Assembly (NCBI RefSeq): GCF_029963765.1
Contig: NZ_JALBYU010000027.1
Location: 18,229-82,228, forward strand
DNA length: 64,000 bases
Direction: 5' to 3'
DNA from: Pseudomonas sp. UYIF39
GTDB lineage: Bacteria; Pseudomonadota; Gammaproteobacteria; Pseudomonadales; Pseudomonadaceae
Part shown: piece after piece, positions 53,467-62,482 of the stretch
Numbering within the stretch: position 1 is the first letter of the stretch
Layout of the letters: each line of letters opens with the position of its first letter
Translations under genes and position numbers: made by a program
Notes under the pieces: model-generated
Seen by the model: the letters and a program-made list of their open reading frames with translations, nothing else
Databases searched by the model: none
What the model was told of the DNA's origin: nothing

Positions 53467-53597
53467 TTTAGGCTCCTGGCGACCCAACGATGACGTGAGC
53501 TGCTTAGGGACGCTAAGTGAGAGCGTAGCAGGAGGCGAATGACGATGGGCGAGAGGACTTCAGATAGCGAATCCCGACGCTGGGCCGGACTGCTTTC

Positions 53598-53784
53598 TCA
53601 TGCGTGCTGGATTAGCTTGATCTGCCGCTGGACTGCGGTAAGCGACTCGCCAGCCTCCTTGACGGCTGATCTTATCTCATTCTTGGAAACCACAAATTTT
53701 TTGTGCCCAGTACTTAAGCTCGCTACCGTCCTTAACGTGAACTCTGATCTCGTCTGTGCCGCAAATGTGTTTGCGCTGCTCCAT
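53598..53784 (-). pseudogene. DUF3606-type small protein, frameshifted
   Basis: From an ATG at 53784 the minus strand reads MEQRKHICGTDEIRVHVKDG then SELKYWAQK. After a run of six As at about 53697-53702 the continuation VSKNEIRSAVKEAGESLTAV then QRQIKLIQHA is in another frame and stops at 53598. The joined sequence matches the DUF3606 pattern (V-x-x-x-E-x-x-Y-W, then x-V-S-x-x-E-[IL]-R-x-A-V). A one-base slip in the homopolymer explains the break; a sequencing error cannot be excluded. Confidence 0.6.
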
Positions 53785-53938
53785 AGGGCTCTCCGTGTCT
53801 TGTTCATGGTGTGAGGCGATTAAAGGATTTTAGGTATTCGGCGCGTGTTCGCGCCGCTTAGCTATCCAGTCGTGAAGATCTGCAGAAAAAGCGGCCCATT
53901 TGGGTCGCTGGAGTTTTAGTGATTGACTGCTTCTGGCC

Positions 53939-54040
53939 GAGGCTGTGTAAAAACGTTTTTGATCGTAATAGGTGGCTGGATTGGACACAAAAATTGCGCT
54001 CCTACGCAAATTTCAGGTCTGCTGAGTTGCCGAGTGCCAG
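53939..54040 (+). repeat. Truncated relative of miniature element family A
   Basis: It begins GAGGCTGTGTAAAAACG right after GACTGCTTCTGGCC, the same target arm, and keeps a diverged interior (GCTCCTACGCAAATTTCAGG-like). No right end is visible before the downstream gene stop at 54046, so it is a one-ended remnant; the right boundary is approximate. Confidence 0.6.
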
Positions 54041-54045
54041 CAATC

Positions 54046-55098
54046 CTAGAGCTCCACTTTGTTGTTCGCGGACTGCGTCAAAAACTCGGTGATCAGTGAC
54101 GTAACCTGCTGTTGGATCACCTCGCGCGGGCGAGCATTGTCGCCATCCCCGCAAATGATGCCATCGCCAGGAATGTCCTCTTCGAGCAATGCCACTGCAC
54201 CTGGTTTGCAAATCGGCAAGAAGCTGAAATGGCTGGCGTCACTGATCTCGACATAACGGCTGGACGCTTGGGGCAGACGTGTGGCCAGGTTGGCGGACTC
54301 CAACTGAGCAGGCAGTTCCACCGATGGTGCGCCGGCAGCGATAACTAGCACCGGCACCGGCAGTGCCGCAAGGCTCTCATCGGTCATCCCGCGCGAGAGT
54401 CCCAGGTCCAAAGAAACCACAGCGGTGACGCGTTGATCGCGCAAATCGCCGGCCAGACCAGCCTTTAATGCCGGAGTACTCTCAGGGTTGATCTTTTGAT
54501 AATTGGTGCAACTGGATAACTGCGGATGGAGTTTGCAGTCACGGGCAAACAGGGCCGGGTCGAAACGAGCACCGGCGATCTCCATTGCAGTCCAGCCGCC
54601 GAGTGAATGGCCCACTACAGCAATTTGACGCTTTGCGACCACGCCAAATTTTTCAGGTTGAGTGGTGACCGCCTCAATGGCCCGATGCAGGTCAATGGGC
54701 CGCTGCCATAACTGCGCCGCCGCTTGCGGGCTGCGATCATGGGTCGTGGTGCCGGGGTGGTTGACCGCTGCGACAATGTAACCCTTATGGGCCAATGCAC
54801 TCGCCAACCAGTTCTGATTGTTCCAATTGCCTCTGAATCCATGGGAGAGCACCACCAATGGGTGCTCTCCAGCAGAGGGTGGCGCGTTGCGAACCGCAGA
54901 AGCACCGACAAACACCACATCGTCGCCGATCAACTGTGGGGTGACGGCCGTTGTACTGGGATACCAGACGACCATCTCCAGCGGACGCTCATTGTGTGGG
55001 TCCGGCAGGGCGGAGGATTGGAAGCCGACAGAGTTGACTTCAGCGAGAGCGCTGGTCGTCAGACAGGTTGCAAGCAGGGCGCCTAGAGCTGTTTTCAA
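54046..55098 (-). CDS. Secreted alpha/beta hydrolase (PAF-acetylhydrolase/dienelactone-hydrolase-like)
   Basis: A 350-residue protein with signal peptide MKTALGALLATCLTTSALA. The mature enzyme has VVLSHGFRGNWNNQNWLASA (oxyanion hole) and IAVVGHSLGGWTAMEIAG with the nucleophile Ser (~165), ALPVPVLVIAAGAP with the acid region, and YVEISDASHFSFL with the catalytic His. The pattern GxSLGG and the late DASHF fit the predicted dienelactone-hydrolase/lipase group that is exported. The substrate is unknown. There is no evident operon partner. Confidence 0.88.
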   Translation of the reverse strand: MKTALGALLATCLTTSALAEVNSVGFQSSALPDPHNERPLEMVVWYPSTTAVTPQLIGDDVVFVGASAVRNAPPSAGEHPLVVLSHGFRGNWNNQNWLASALAHKGYIVAAVNHPGTTTHDRSPQAAAQLWQRPIDLHRAIEAVTTQPEKFGVVAKRQIAVVGHSLGGWTAMEIAGARFDPALFARDCKLHPQLSSCTNYQKINPESTPALKAGLAGDLRDQRVTAVVSLDLGLSRGMTDESLAALPVPVLVIAAGAPSVELPAQLESANLATRLPQASSRYVEISDASHFSFLPICKPGAVALLEEDIPGDGIICGDGDNARPREVIQQQVTSLITEFLTQSANNKVEL

Positions 55099-55296
55099 TG
55101 GGGTTGTCTTCCTTGATTTAGATAGAGGTTCAGAACCTGAAACCCACCGATAGCGTGCATCACATCTCGTAAATTATAGAAATCCAGCGCCGTGAGCAGG
55201 TGAATCTGCACCGACATTAAAGCCGATACTCCGACTGACGCATTGACCGGTCAGCAGCCGGGCTTTCGGGGCAAGTCCGAAGGGCCGCTATTGGCC

Positions 55297-55474
55297 GATT
55301 CTGTTGAAAAAGTCGGTCATCCAAAGCTGCCTGATCATTGACCGGTGAAAACGCCTTTTTTACACGCTGCTACGTGAAATCTGCTTCTGGAAACCTCTGC
55401 TAAAAGTAAAGATTTCAATCTCGGACGCGTACTTTTCAACTGCGGAAACCATGGCCGACTTTTTCAACAGAATC
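55297..55474. repeat. Miniature element family B, copy 3 (178 bp)
   Basis: The ends GATTCTGTTGAAAAAG and GGCC duplications (55293-55296, 55475-55478) are as in the other two copies. The flanks GCCGCTATTGGCC and GGCCAGAGGCGGT are palindromic-repeat arms. Confidence 0.82.
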
Positions 55475-55533
55475 GGCCAGAGGCGGTGGTTCAGACGAGC
55501 CTAGGAAAACCGACAAGGAGACACGAAGCTCAA

Positions 55534-55719
55534 ATGGACTTCATTTTAGATTTGGTAGTTCATCGCATTGGCGTTTATGTGCTGGGCTTGGTGAGTGGCG
55601 GCCGTTTCAAGGGAGAGAGTGGTTTTGCCTGGGGCAGGGCAGTCGCCGTCGGCGGCCTGATTCTACTTTCTCCATTCGCAGCTTTCATAACCTGGCTCAT
55701 CTACACCAGTGGCCCTTAA
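55534..55719 (+). CDS. Small membrane protein of unknown function
   Basis: A 61-residue protein with two hydrophobic segments (ILDLVVHRIGVYVLGLVSG and AVAVGGLILLSPFAAFITWL). The ATG at 55534 gives a compact protein with an AAGGAGA 15 bases upstream. It lies between two miniature elements and is not recognised. Confidence 0.6.
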   Translation: MDFILDLVVHRIGVYVLGLVSGGRFKGESGFAWGRAVAVGGLILLSPFAAFITWLIYTSGP

Positions 55720-55739
55720 ACTGACGTCTGCTATGGGTC

Positions 55740-55898
55740 CAGGCTGTGTAAAAACGCAGGCACCGTTTTGAAGTCTGCGTTGCTACGTAAAATCTGTCAG
55801 TGCTTGGTTAATCAGCAGACTTGAATTTTGCGTAGGAACGCGATATTCGTTCTGGTATTCACCGTAAAATCTGCTCTAAAACGTTTTCACACAGCTTG
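55740..55898 (+). repeat. Miniature element family C (159 bp)
   Basis: The ends CAGGCTGTGTAAAAACG and, on the complement, CAAGCTGTGTGAAAACG flank 159 bp with no coding capacity. The duplication is GGTC (55736-55739, 55899-55902). Its ends are closer than family A to those of the IS at 40953-43229, and it is the same length as family A but has a different interior. Confidence 0.75.
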
Positions 55899-55970
55899 GG
55901 TCGACTGCTGCCCGTGGCGTTGGGATGCAATCGGCGCAAAGTAGGCTCACCGTTCCAAAGCACGGTGCAT

Positions 55971-56342
55971 TTAGGCGCCAGGTGCAGCAAATGCTCTACT
56001 GGAGATAGAAATAGAATTGCCGTCAGGGTCTCTAGCATTGGCAAAGGAATAGCCGTCCGCCCTGTGCGTAGCTCCAAATTTCAGGCCTTGTGCCATACAC
56101 TGTTCTTTGAAACTCTCGACGTCCTTGATATCAAAGACAAGCTTGACTGTAACTTGTCCTGTTTTAACGCTTTTCGCTGCCTGATGAGCCATCAGAATTG
56201 CCCCGCCGTTTGCAGATTTCAATTCGACGACGCGATCATCGGCATGTCTTTCACTGGCAAAGCCGAAATGACGCTCATAAAAATTGCAGGTAGCTTGGAC
56301 GTCTCTCACATACAGCATTATCCGATTAAGTAACGGTTCCAT
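55971..56342 (-). CDS. VOC-family (glyoxalase-like) protein
   Basis: A 123-residue single-module vicinal-oxygen-chelate protein (LLNRIMLYVRDVQATCNFYE, RHFGFASERHADDRVVELKS, VKLVFDIKDVESFKEQCMAQ, GLKFGATHRADGYSFANARD, PDGNSISI). The usual metal ligands His/Glu are not all apparent, so it could be a binding protein rather than an enzyme. It is a stand-alone gene between two miniature elements. Confidence 0.85.
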   Translation of the reverse strand: MEPLLNRIMLYVRDVQATCNFYERHFGFASERHADDRVVELKSANGGAILMAHQAAKSVKTGQVTVKLVFDIKDVESFKEQCMAQGLKFGATHRADGYSFANARDPDGNSISISSRAFAAPGA

Positions 56343-56434
56343 ATTTTCTTCCCTGATTTCTGCTGACGATGAGATTTGAGAACCAGCGCATCTTCGGTGC
56401 TTGCCGTTCGATTGTCGAGTGGCTGCTTCTGGCC

Positions 56435-56593
56435 GAGGCTGTGTAAAAACGTTTTTCAGCGCGACAGGTACTCAAAACCAGACTGGAAATCGCGCTTCTA
56501 CGCAAAATCCACATCTGCTGACGTGCCGATAAATTTCAGATTTAACGTAGATGCGCACACTTCAATTTTGGCGACGCGTTTTTACACACTCTG
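56435..56593 (+). repeat. Miniature element family A, copy 3 (159 bp)
   Basis: It looks identical or nearly identical to copy 1 (28479-28637), with duplication GGCC (56431-56434, 56594-56597). The left flank CTGCTTCTGGCC is the palindromic-repeat arm. Confidence 0.82.
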
Positions 56594-56879
56594 GGCCGAT
56601 TTCTGCCTGTCGCCACAGTCAGCTTTGGGTTGATCCAAGTCATACAGCCGCCAATCATCCGCCCCGTGAAAGGCTTCGTTGGAAACCTTTTCTGATAGCG
56701 CTGAAAGGCGCACGTGTCAGTAAGACGCGTGCACGGGCTTACCCTTATGGTTCTAACATGACGTCCGGGCGACCAGCGTCATATTCGTCGAAGATCAGCG
56801 CCATGGGCCGGCAGTGCCCAGGGCAGGATGCCTTCCTAGAATTCACAAGTTCGGTATGTGCTGCGGGCAAGATGAGGGC

Positions 56880-58013
56880 TTAGTTAACCATCACCTCGTC
56901 CAGTGCCTGCTCGAGGGTGCTGACCGTGCGCTCGATATTGTGGAGCTTTTCGAGTCCGAACAGACCGATGCGGAAGGTCTGGAAGTCGGCCGGCTCGTCG
57001 CATTGCAACGGCACTCCGGCGGCGATCTGCAGGCCGTGGCTGGCAAATTTCTTACCGCTCTTGATGTCGGCATCATCGGTGTAGCTCACCACTACGCCAG
57101 GGGCCTGAAAGCCGGCTGCGGCCACGCTTTTGATGCCTTTGCCGGTTAACATTGCGCGCACCCGATCGCCCAGAGCCTGTTGTTCGCCGCGGACCTTGTC
57201 GAAGCCGTAGGCTTGCGTCTCTTTCATCACTTCGTTAAATCGCGCGAGGGAATCGCTGGGCATGGTCGCATGGTAGGCATGTCCGCCCTGTTCGTAGGCC
57301 TGCATGATCTGAAGCCACTTTTTCAGGTCGCAGGCGAAGCTGCTGCTATGCGTCTGTTCGATGCGCTCGAGGGCCAAAGAACTGAGCATCACCAGGGCGC
57401 AGCAAGGGGAGGCGCTCCAGCCTTTCTGCGGTGCGCTGATCAGCAGGTCGACTGCGCATTTCTGCATATCAACCCAAAGCGTGCCTGAGGCGATGCAGTC
57501 CAGCACGAACAGGCCACCCACCGCATGCACGGCGTCGCCGACGGCCCGCAGGTACTCGTCGGGCAGGATAATCCCTGATGAGGTTTCAACGTGGGGGGCG
57601 AAGACAATCTGCGGCTTCTGCGCCTGAATGGCTGCCAGCACTTCGTCCAGAGGGGGTGGGGCGTAGGCAGACTGGCGACCAGTGTCGACTGGTCGGGCTT
57701 TCAGCACCGTGGTGGCCGCTGGGATGTTGCCCATCTCAAGGATCTGGCTCCAGCGATAACTGAACCAGCCGTTGCGTATCACCAGGCATTGCTGGTCGGT
57801 GGCAAACTGTCGCGCCACCGCTTCCATGCCAAATGTGCCGCTACCCGGGACCACCGCAACAGCCTGGGCGTTGTAGACCTGTTTCAAGGTCCTGGAAATG
57901 TTCTTCATCACGGCTTGAAATGACTGCGACATGTGGTTGAGCGAGCGGTCGGTGTAAACCACTGAGTACTCGACCAGCCCCTCAGGATCGATACTGGGAT
58001 ATAGCTTTGACAT
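56880..58013 (-). CDS. Class-V aminotransferase (alanine/serine-glyoxylate aminotransferase-like)
   Basis: A 377-residue PLP aminotransferase. The N-terminal AVVPGSGTFGMEAVARQFAT is the phosphate-binding loop, FAPHVETSSGIILPDEYLRA the substrate strand, and LISAPQKGWSASPCCALVML carries the Schiff-base Lys. FRIGLFGLEKLHNIERTV at the end is typical. The family includes alanine-glyoxylate, serine-glyoxylate, serine-pyruvate and 2-aminoethylphosphonate transaminases; which one is not shown. It is a single gene, and the upstream 370 bp contain no gene. Confidence 0.88.
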   Translation of the reverse strand: MSKLYPSIDPEGLVEYSVVYTDRSLNHMSQSFQAVMKNISRTLKQVYNAQAVAVVPGSGTFGMEAVARQFATDQQCLVIRNGWFSYRWSQILEMGNIPAATTVLKARPVDTGRQSAYAPPPLDEVLAAIQAQKPQIVFAPHVETSSGIILPDEYLRAVGDAVHAVGGLFVLDCIASGTLWVDMQKCAVDLLISAPQKGWSASPCCALVMLSSLALERIEQTHSSSFACDLKKWLQIMQAYEQGGHAYHATMPSDSLARFNEVMKETQAYGFDKVRGEQQALGDRVRAMLTGKGIKSVAAAGFQAPGVVVSYTDDADIKSGKKFASHGLQIAAGVPLQCDEPADFQTFRIGLFGLEKLHNIERTVSTLEQALDEVMVN

Positions 58014-58386
58014 GGGATGACTCCTTTGGCAGAGATGTCAGTGGTATCGACCCTGCCCTAAGCCTTGGCAAATGACAAGATTGCTCGGGATTGATTTGCG
58101 ACTTCTGTCGAGAGGCTGGCATCACCTGTGGGCCGCAACTGGTTCTAACTGCGCAGATTGCGCACAAGAAATACAACGGTAAAAAGCAGGCAATTACCTA
58201 TGACGAGCAAAATGGTGCAACTGCCCCCAGTCCGGTTGGTCGACAACGATGGCGCAACGCGGCAATCAGGTTACGTCTAGTCTGTCCACTGACTGCTTCT
58301 GGCCGATTTCTGTCTGTCGTCACCGTCTATTGGATTGGCTGTTGCACAAAAAATACGGCACACCTCTGGAACCATCTTGAGGGTGT
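58014..58386. other. Intergenic stretch with a palindromic-repeat half at 58292-58330
   Basis: No gene is supported. GACTGCTTCTGGCCG then ATTTCTGTCTGTCGTCACCG is an unoccupied palindromic repeat. It lies between the aminotransferase gene upstream region and the YeeE gene end. Confidence 0.5.
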
Positions 58387-59298
58387 TCAACTCGTACTGC
58401 GTTTTTTGCACCACAATGACACCAGAATGCCTGTGGCAATCGACACCAGTGGAATGCTTGAAGCAACGCCCAGTGTTGGGAACACCAACAGTATTTGCGA
58501 GTCGTTACCGCCGAGCATCATCGAAGCCCCAATCCCCATCAAAATACCCGCCAACAAATGAACGCCAGCCTTTGATGGGGTAAAGGCCTCGAAACGGAAC
58601 GTTTTCCTGTACAGGGTAAAACTCAGCATGCCTGCCAGCAACATAACAAACACCGCAATACGCCGGGCGCTGATCGCCATATCGGCTTGCCAGAACATCT
58701 GCGAAACATTGTAAAAGAACACACTAGGTGTCCATAACGGCTCGAACGTATAGAGCGCACTCGTCAACGCACCCAGCAGCATACTGGAGAGCACCAGGTG
58801 TTTATTACCATGTATGCCGACCAAAAATATCAGCACCAGCGCCACTACACCGATCAACAGCCAGTAATGGCGGCTGGAAATTTCCGGCATCAGAATGGTC
58901 TTCTGTTCGGGCATCATGCGCATGTAATACCAGAGCACGATCCCCAGGACCCAACCGATCATCGTGAACAGTTTATTGAAATTGCCACAGGCAAACCTGG
59001 TCAGCGTGCCTACGCTGCAACCGTTGTTCAGCACCGATGCCACCCCGAACAACAAGCCTCCCGAAACCAGCAAAGGATAGGAAATACCAGGCGAGTACAG
59101 CGGCAGGCTGACCTCGGAGAAACGATAGAGCGGAGCCAGCATCAACCCGAACAATCCACACGATGTCAATGCCACAAACAACGTCGGGCGCCCCGCCAGC
59201 AATTGTTCGCTCGCTTTGACAAGACACATACCCATGCGCTGCGAAACCCAGCCAATCAGGAACGCTAATACCAACGCCATCAGTAAAGAGAAAACCAT
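58387..59298 (-). CDS. YeeE/YedE-family (sulfur transport) membrane protein
   Basis: A 303-residue protein with about nine membrane segments (FSLLMALVLAFLIGWVSQRM, CLVKASEQLLAGRPTLFVAL, GVASVLNNGCSVGTLTRFAC). NGCSVGTLTRF is the conserved Cys-containing motif of the DUF395/YeeE family, whose members move thiosulfate or sulfur through conserved Cys residues. Usually two YeeE/YedE modules or a TusA-like partner are nearby; here it is alone. The function as a sulfur transporter is therefore likely but unproven. Confidence 0.87.
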   Translation of the reverse strand: MVFSLLMALVLAFLIGWVSQRMGMCLVKASEQLLAGRPTLFVALTSCGLFGLMLAPLYRFSEVSLPLYSPGISYPLLVSGGLLFGVASVLNNGCSVGTLTRFACGNFNKLFTMIGWVLGIVLWYYMRMMPEQKTILMPEISSRHYWLLIGVVALVLIFLVGIHGNKHLVLSSMLLGALTSALYTFEPLWTPSVFFYNVSQMFWQADMAISARRIAVFVMLLAGMLSFTLYRKTFRFEAFTPSKAGVHLLAGILMGIGASMMLGGNDSQILLVFPTLGVASSIPLVSIATGILVSLWCKKRSTS

Positions 59299-59461
59299 GT
59301 TCGTGCGCCACTGCTGATTTGGATGGACCGGGCCTCACTAGGCATTAGCGTAGCTCTCGATCAGGCTACCTGTGTATCTGACACAGCCGATTGCTGCCAG
59401 TCGCCGATCGGCAACGTCACGATTTCGCTGTTGAAAAGTTGGGGATGGGGCCTGCGCAGTA

Positions 59462-62400
59462 TTAATGCCCGGGCATTGGACTGCTTGGGCGTTTTACATT
59501 GCGTTTTCGCCTTACCGAGTCAGGGCTCGTAATGCGGCTCGGTTGCGGCAACCGGGGCGTACGCAGTAACAGGCTGATTTCTTCTGCGCTGACCGCTCTG
59601 CTGAAAAAGTGGCCCTGGATTTCATCGCAGCCGTTTTCACGCAGGAAGGTTTGCTGCTCTTCGGTTTCGACGCCTTCGGCAATCACCTTGAGGTTCAGTT
59701 TGTGCCCCAACGAAATCACCGCGGTGGCGATGGCTTTGTCGTTCTCGTTGTCGGGCAGATCGCGCACGAAAGACTGGTCGATCTTGAGTCTCGCGATCGG
59801 AAAGCTTTTCAATGCTGCAAGGCTGGAGTAGCCGGTGCCGAAGTCGTCGATCGAGAGACTGATCCCCATTGATTGCAGTTCCTTCATTTTGCTGATGGCT
59901 TGCTGAAGGTCTTGCATGATCAGACTTTCGGTCAGCTCGAGCTCAAGGTACATCGGGTCCAGTCCGGTTTCTTGCAAGGCATGCATCACCCGGTCAATAA
60001 GGTCCCTTTCGATGAACTGGCGAGCTGAAATATTCACCGACATGGTGATCGGCGGCCAGCCCGCATCCTGCCAGTCCTTGTTCTGTCTGCACGCGGTATG
60101 AATCACCCAGTCGCCGATGGGCACGATCAACCCGGTCTCTTCAGCCTGCGGAATGAATTTGATTGGAGACACCATGCCGAGCTCGGGGTGCTGCCAGCGG
60201 ATCAGCGCTTCTACGCCGATAATCTGACCTGACTGCAAATCCACCTGTGGCTGGTACAGCAGCAGGAACTCGTCATGGTTGAGTGCGTTGCGAAGCCCGT
60301 CTTGCATGGCGAGCTTGCCCTGAACCTTGTTATTCATCTCGCTCGTATAGAACTGGTAACTGTTGCGACCCAGCTCCTTGGCCCGGTACATGGCGGCGTC
60401 CGCGTTGCTGAGCAACGTGTCGGTATCGCTGCCGTCGGCAGGGTAGGTGGCCAACCCCATGCTGCAGGTTACGTGGAGTGTATGTCCGCTGAGCTGAATC
60501 GGCCGCAGGATGGCTTCCTGGATTTTGTGCAGGGCTGGAGTAACGCCGTCGAGGTCTGAGGGCTGGTCGAACAGGATGATCACAAACTCGTCGCCACCCA
60601 GTCGCACGACGGTGTCGGTGCGGCGTACACACTCCAGCATGCGCTGGGCGACGGTTTTCAGCAGTTCGTCTCCAGCACTGTGCCCAAGGCTGTCATTCAC
60701 CAGTTTGAATTTGTCCAGATCGAGAAACACCACCGTCACCAGGCGGCTGTAGCGCTGAGCGTAAAGTATTGCCTGCTTGAGACGGTCTTCGAGCAGTGTG
60801 CGATTCGGCAGCCCGGTCAGTGCGTCATGGTCGCCCATATAGCGAATGCGCTTTTCGGTCAGTTGGCGTTCTATCGCAATGCCGGCAAGAGGTGTCGCCA
60901 TGTCGATCAGTCGCGTCTCTGTCGAGCTGGGGCTACGTACGGTGTTGGAATACAAGGCAAACGTACCCAATACCTTTCGCTCATGGGACAGAATCGGCGT
61001 CGACCAGCAGGCGCGAAATCCATAGGGCGCAGCGGCTGAACGGTACTCCTCCCACAGCGGATCCAGCTCGATGTCCGTGACGATGACCGGTTCTCGTCGA
61101 TACACCGCGGTGCCGCATGAACCAACGCTCGGACCGATCGCAATCCCGTCAATGAGCTGGTTATAGGCTTTCGGCAAACTGGGGGCCGCCCCGTGCAGCA
61201 GGTGCTTGCCATCCTCATCCAGCAGCAGGATGGACACCATCATCCCCTCCAGCTGGGACTCCACCAGGTGAGCCAGGCTGTCTAGGACTTCTGCAAGCTC
61301 GGTGCTCCTGGCGATCAGCTCCAGGACATGACCTTGTCCGGCACGGATGACGGCTTCTTGCTCCAATCGGCTGTTTTGCAGGGCGAGCCGCTCTGTAGCG
61401 ATACTCAATTGGACCGTTCTTTTTTCCAGCTGAAGTCGGTCTTTGAGGAATTGATTCACCGCGCGAGCCATGTTGCCGATCTCGTCCTTCCCATCTTCCG
61501 CCATCATCAAATGCGTTTTGTCAGTGTGTTCCTGACGCAATTGCCGGCTTATTTCATTCAGACGCACGAGCACATGACGGCCCATGAAGACCCGGGTCAC
61601 GAACCAGGCGAACAGCAGGCTGGCGCCCAACATGATCAGCACCCATTGCTGGCTACGATTTGAGGCCTGGACCAGGCGCTGCAGGGCTTCGCGATAGTCT
61701 TCGGTGTAAGCACTGGATTGCGCACGGGCCACCGCGACCAGAACCCCAGCCTCATTCTTCAGTTCCTCATTGAAGCGCTGTATGACGCTGTGCTGATTAA
61801 TGAGCCTCAGGCGCAGGGAGAAGAGATCGGGCGTCTCCACATCAGCGTCGGGTAACTTGCCTGTGGAGCGTGACAGGCGCTCATATCGGATCCGCAGCCG
61901 TTGCACGGCATCACTGTCAACAGCCTGCGGCAGATCGAAAAGTAACACCGCCAGTTCCAGGCTGGCCCGGGTCTGAGTCGCGGTTAACCAAGCAGTGTGA
62001 TCCTCCATGGTTTGCCCGAAGGTGACCTCGGTTTGCAGCAGACTTTCTCGCAGCTGCGCAACGATGTTGGCGGTATTGCGGAACATCTGACTCGACTGAT
62101 GCATGTCGAGTATCGCCACGCCACTGTTCGCGGCAGTCAGCTGCTGCACCAGTTGATCAAGGGCTTCAAGCTGTTCGACGGTCGCTGCATAGCTTGAACG
62201 CAGGGTGTCGGGGGAGCGGGTAGTCAGAAGCTGATCGGTCTGGCGTTCGATCAACAAGGTACGCTGCAGCATGTCTTGCCCATTTTGCATGCGGACCAGT
62301 CGCTCATCCGTCAGCTGGCGGGTGGCGCTGTTTGACGTGCGCAAGGCGTAGACCGCAGTTGCACCACTCGCCAGAATCAGCAGCGCCAGCGTCAGAAACG

Positions 62401-62482
62401 CCAGTGTGAACTGTGCGCGTAGCGATTGCGGCAATAGCTGGCGTCCGAGCCGGGAAATAACGTCCAATATCAGGGATTCCAT
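59462..62482 (-). CDS. Membrane sensor GGDEF-EAL protein (c-di-GMP turnover)
   Basis: A 1006-residue protein. TM1 (~22-45, FTLAFLTLALLILASGATAV) and TM2 (~278-300, WVLIMLGASLLFAWFVTRVF) bracket a ~230-residue periplasmic helical region. A HAMP-like segment (~300-370), a GAF domain (~395-545, LDSLAHLVESQLEGMMVSIL), GGDEF (~560-730, active motif RLGGDEF ~627) and EAL (~740-985, GVEALIRW ~757, DDFGTGYSSL) follow. Both catalytic motifs are intact, so it may make and/or degrade c-di-GMP. Its start lies inside the last 13 bases of the binding-protein gene (62470-62482), suggesting that the binding protein feeds this sensor. Confidence 0.92.
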   Translation of the reverse strand: MESLILDVISRLGRQLLPQSLRAQFTLAFLTLALLILASGATAVYALRTSNSATRQLTDERLVRMQNGQDMLQRTLLIERQTDQLLTTRSPDTLRSSYAATVEQLEALDQLVQQLTAANSGVAILDMHQSSQMFRNTANIVAQLRESLLQTEVTFGQTMEDHTAWLTATQTRASLELAVLLFDLPQAVDSDAVQRLRIRYERLSRSTGKLPDADVETPDLFSLRLRLINQHSVIQRFNEELKNEAGVLVAVARAQSSAYTEDYREALQRLVQASNRSQQWVLIMLGASLLFAWFVTRVFMGRHVLVRLNEISRQLRQEHTDKTHLMMAEDGKDEIGNMARAVNQFLKDRLQLEKRTVQLSIATERLALQNSRLEQEAVIRAGQGHVLELIARSTELAEVLDSLAHLVESQLEGMMVSILLLDEDGKHLLHGAAPSLPKAYNQLIDGIAIGPSVGSCGTAVYRREPVIVTDIELDPLWEEYRSAAAPYGFRACWSTPILSHERKVLGTFALYSNTVRSPSSTETRLIDMATPLAGIAIERQLTEKRIRYMGDHDALTGLPNRTLLEDRLKQAILYAQRYSRLVTVVFLDLDKFKLVNDSLGHSAGDELLKTVAQRMLECVRRTDTVVRLGGDEFVIILFDQPSDLDGVTPALHKIQEAILRPIQLSGHTLHVTCSMGLATYPADGSDTDTLLSNADAAMYRAKELGRNSYQFYTSEMNNKVQGKLAMQDGLRNALNHDEFLLLYQPQVDLQSGQIIGVEALIRWQHPELGMVSPIKFIPQAEETGLIVPIGDWVIHTACRQNKDWQDAGWPPITMSVNISARQFIERDLIDRVMHALQETGLDPMYLELELTESLIMQDLQQAISKMKELQSMGISLSIDDFGTGYSSLAALKSFPIARLKIDQSFVRDLPDNENDKAIATAVISLGHKLNLKVIAEGVETEEQQTFLRENGCDEIQGHFFSRAVSAEEISLLLRTPRLPQPSRITSPDSVRRKRNVKRPSSPMPGH

